A program made the position numbers and the translations under genes. The notes below the pieces were generated by a model. It was not told the origin of the DNA and did no database searches. It saw only the letters and a program-made list of their open reading frames with translations. Below are positions 63,431-64,000 of a stretch of DNA of 64,000 bases, piece by piece; within the stretch, counting starts at the first letter, position 1; each line of letters begins with the position of its first letter. Source of the DNA: Aphrocallistes beatrix (lineage: Eukaryota > Porifera > Hexactinellida > Sceptrulophora > Aphrocallistidae); contig OY725492.1 of NCBI GenBank assembly GCA_963281255.1, positions 5,211,571 through 5,275,570 of the forward strand, given 5' to 3'.

Positions 63431-63663
63431 AAATTTATCACATGATCTGATTTGTTGGATCAATTCTATTGCAACAACTTTCTACTAAAAATAGTTACAA
63501 ATTAAAGTAATTCGGATATTTCTAATAAGAAGAATTAGCCAGCATAACGTAGATACCAAACTGGGGAATAGGAATGTAACATTAGTGTAATTGGGGAATC
63601 TAGCTCAGCATTTGATTGGCTATCTGTCCAATACATTATTAATCAATCAGGAAATATTCTAAT

Positions 63664-64000
63664 TCAAGCAACAGCTGTCTCCTCTTCTGGCGCCCTTTCC
63701 TGCTCCACTAGCTGCTCCTCCGAGTTAGTTTCAGTTCCAGTTTCCTCACTTCCGGTGGCAGCTTGGACAGGTGTCGGTGTGTCCTGGTGGATTGTGTCGC
63801 TCTGTGCCACATCTTCACTCTGCGACACAACTCCATCAACTGACACAGTTATCTCCTGATTGGAAAGTGGCAGAGAAGTCTCCACTTCTTCCTGTGCCAC
63901 ATCCACAGGTGCGAAGTGGTCAGGAGTGGCATGCGCCACCTGTTGCTCCTCCTCTGCCACTTTCACACCTTCCCCTTCAGCGGATCTCTCCCGGAGCGAC
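63664..64000 (-). CDS. Acidic low-complexity C-terminus of a gene leaving the window
   Basis: The frame is open from the right edge to a TGA..TAG-free end at 63664 (last residues EEETAVA and stop). It encodes about 111 residues rich in Glu, Gln, Thr and Val (VKVAEEEQQVAHATP .. EEQLVEQERAPEEE). The start is outside the window. No domain was recognised. The nearby NHL-G promoter fires in the same direction, 350 bp further left. Low complexity makes the coding call less certain, but the long open frame with ordinary codons supports it. Confidence 0.55.
   Translation of the reverse strand, partial: SLRERSAEGEGVKVAEEEQQVAHATPDHFAPVDVAQEEVETSLPLSNQEITVSVDGVVSQSEDVAQSDTIHQDTPTPVQAATGSEETGTETNSEEQLVEQERAPEEETAVA

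Overview
The window is nuclear DNA of an invertebrate animal. The support is: split genes with GT..AG introns; single-copy genes with metazoan orthologues (condensin subunit G, a KLHDC10-like kelch protein, an ELOVL-type fatty-acid elongase, a three-domain gelsolin/severin); TATA boxes and AATAAA signals; and a dense load of eukaryotic DNA transposons (P, hAT, pogo/mariner-like MITEs, foldback elements, a DDE/OTU element). AT-rich sequence, short introns and many intronless genes would suit an early-branching animal such as a sponge, but the species cannot be fixed from sequence alone.

Layout. 1-4.5 kb: 3' end of an NCAPG gene, tail-to-tail with a gelsolin-like gene. 4.5-8.6 kb: a dead NHL gene copy whose 5' region was split by a P-type (THAP) transposon that carries two smaller elements. 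8.6-34.6 kb: five intact, intronless NHL beta-propeller genes on the plus strand (called A-E here), interrupted by a 2007-residue SAM + very-large-GTPase + vWA gene on the minus strand and a small secreted/anchored orphan. 34.9-40.3 kb: an ELOVL elongase and a three-exon PARG-like (DUF2263) gene, with transposons in between and inside its introns. 41-47.5 kb: three tandem TRAF-type zinc-finger genes on the minus strand. 47.8-53.9 kb: a 6.1-kb transposon with about 0.5-kb terminal inverted repeats, a decayed DDE transposase, an OTU protease domain and a small C2H2 ORF. 54.5-64 kb: a KLHDC10-like gene, two more NHL genes (F, G) in reverse orientation around a 2.2-kb palindrome, and the acidic C-terminus of a gene leaving the window.

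The most striking signal is the NHL family. Seven intact copies share a nearly invariant N-terminal coiled-coil and an invariant promoter with an RFX X-box abutting a CRE-like site. Their amino-acid differences are concentrated at equivalent positions of each propeller blade (the residues next to the proline of each blade and those after the Asp of the AD/TD/LD/SD motif), with mostly first/second codon-position changes. This looks like a receptor-style family with a conserved scaffold and a diversified binding face. Its neighbours are a VLIG-type GTPase and TRAF-like zinc-finger proteins, both from families linked to innate immunity, so a recognition or defence cluster is a reasonable hypothesis, but it is inference only.
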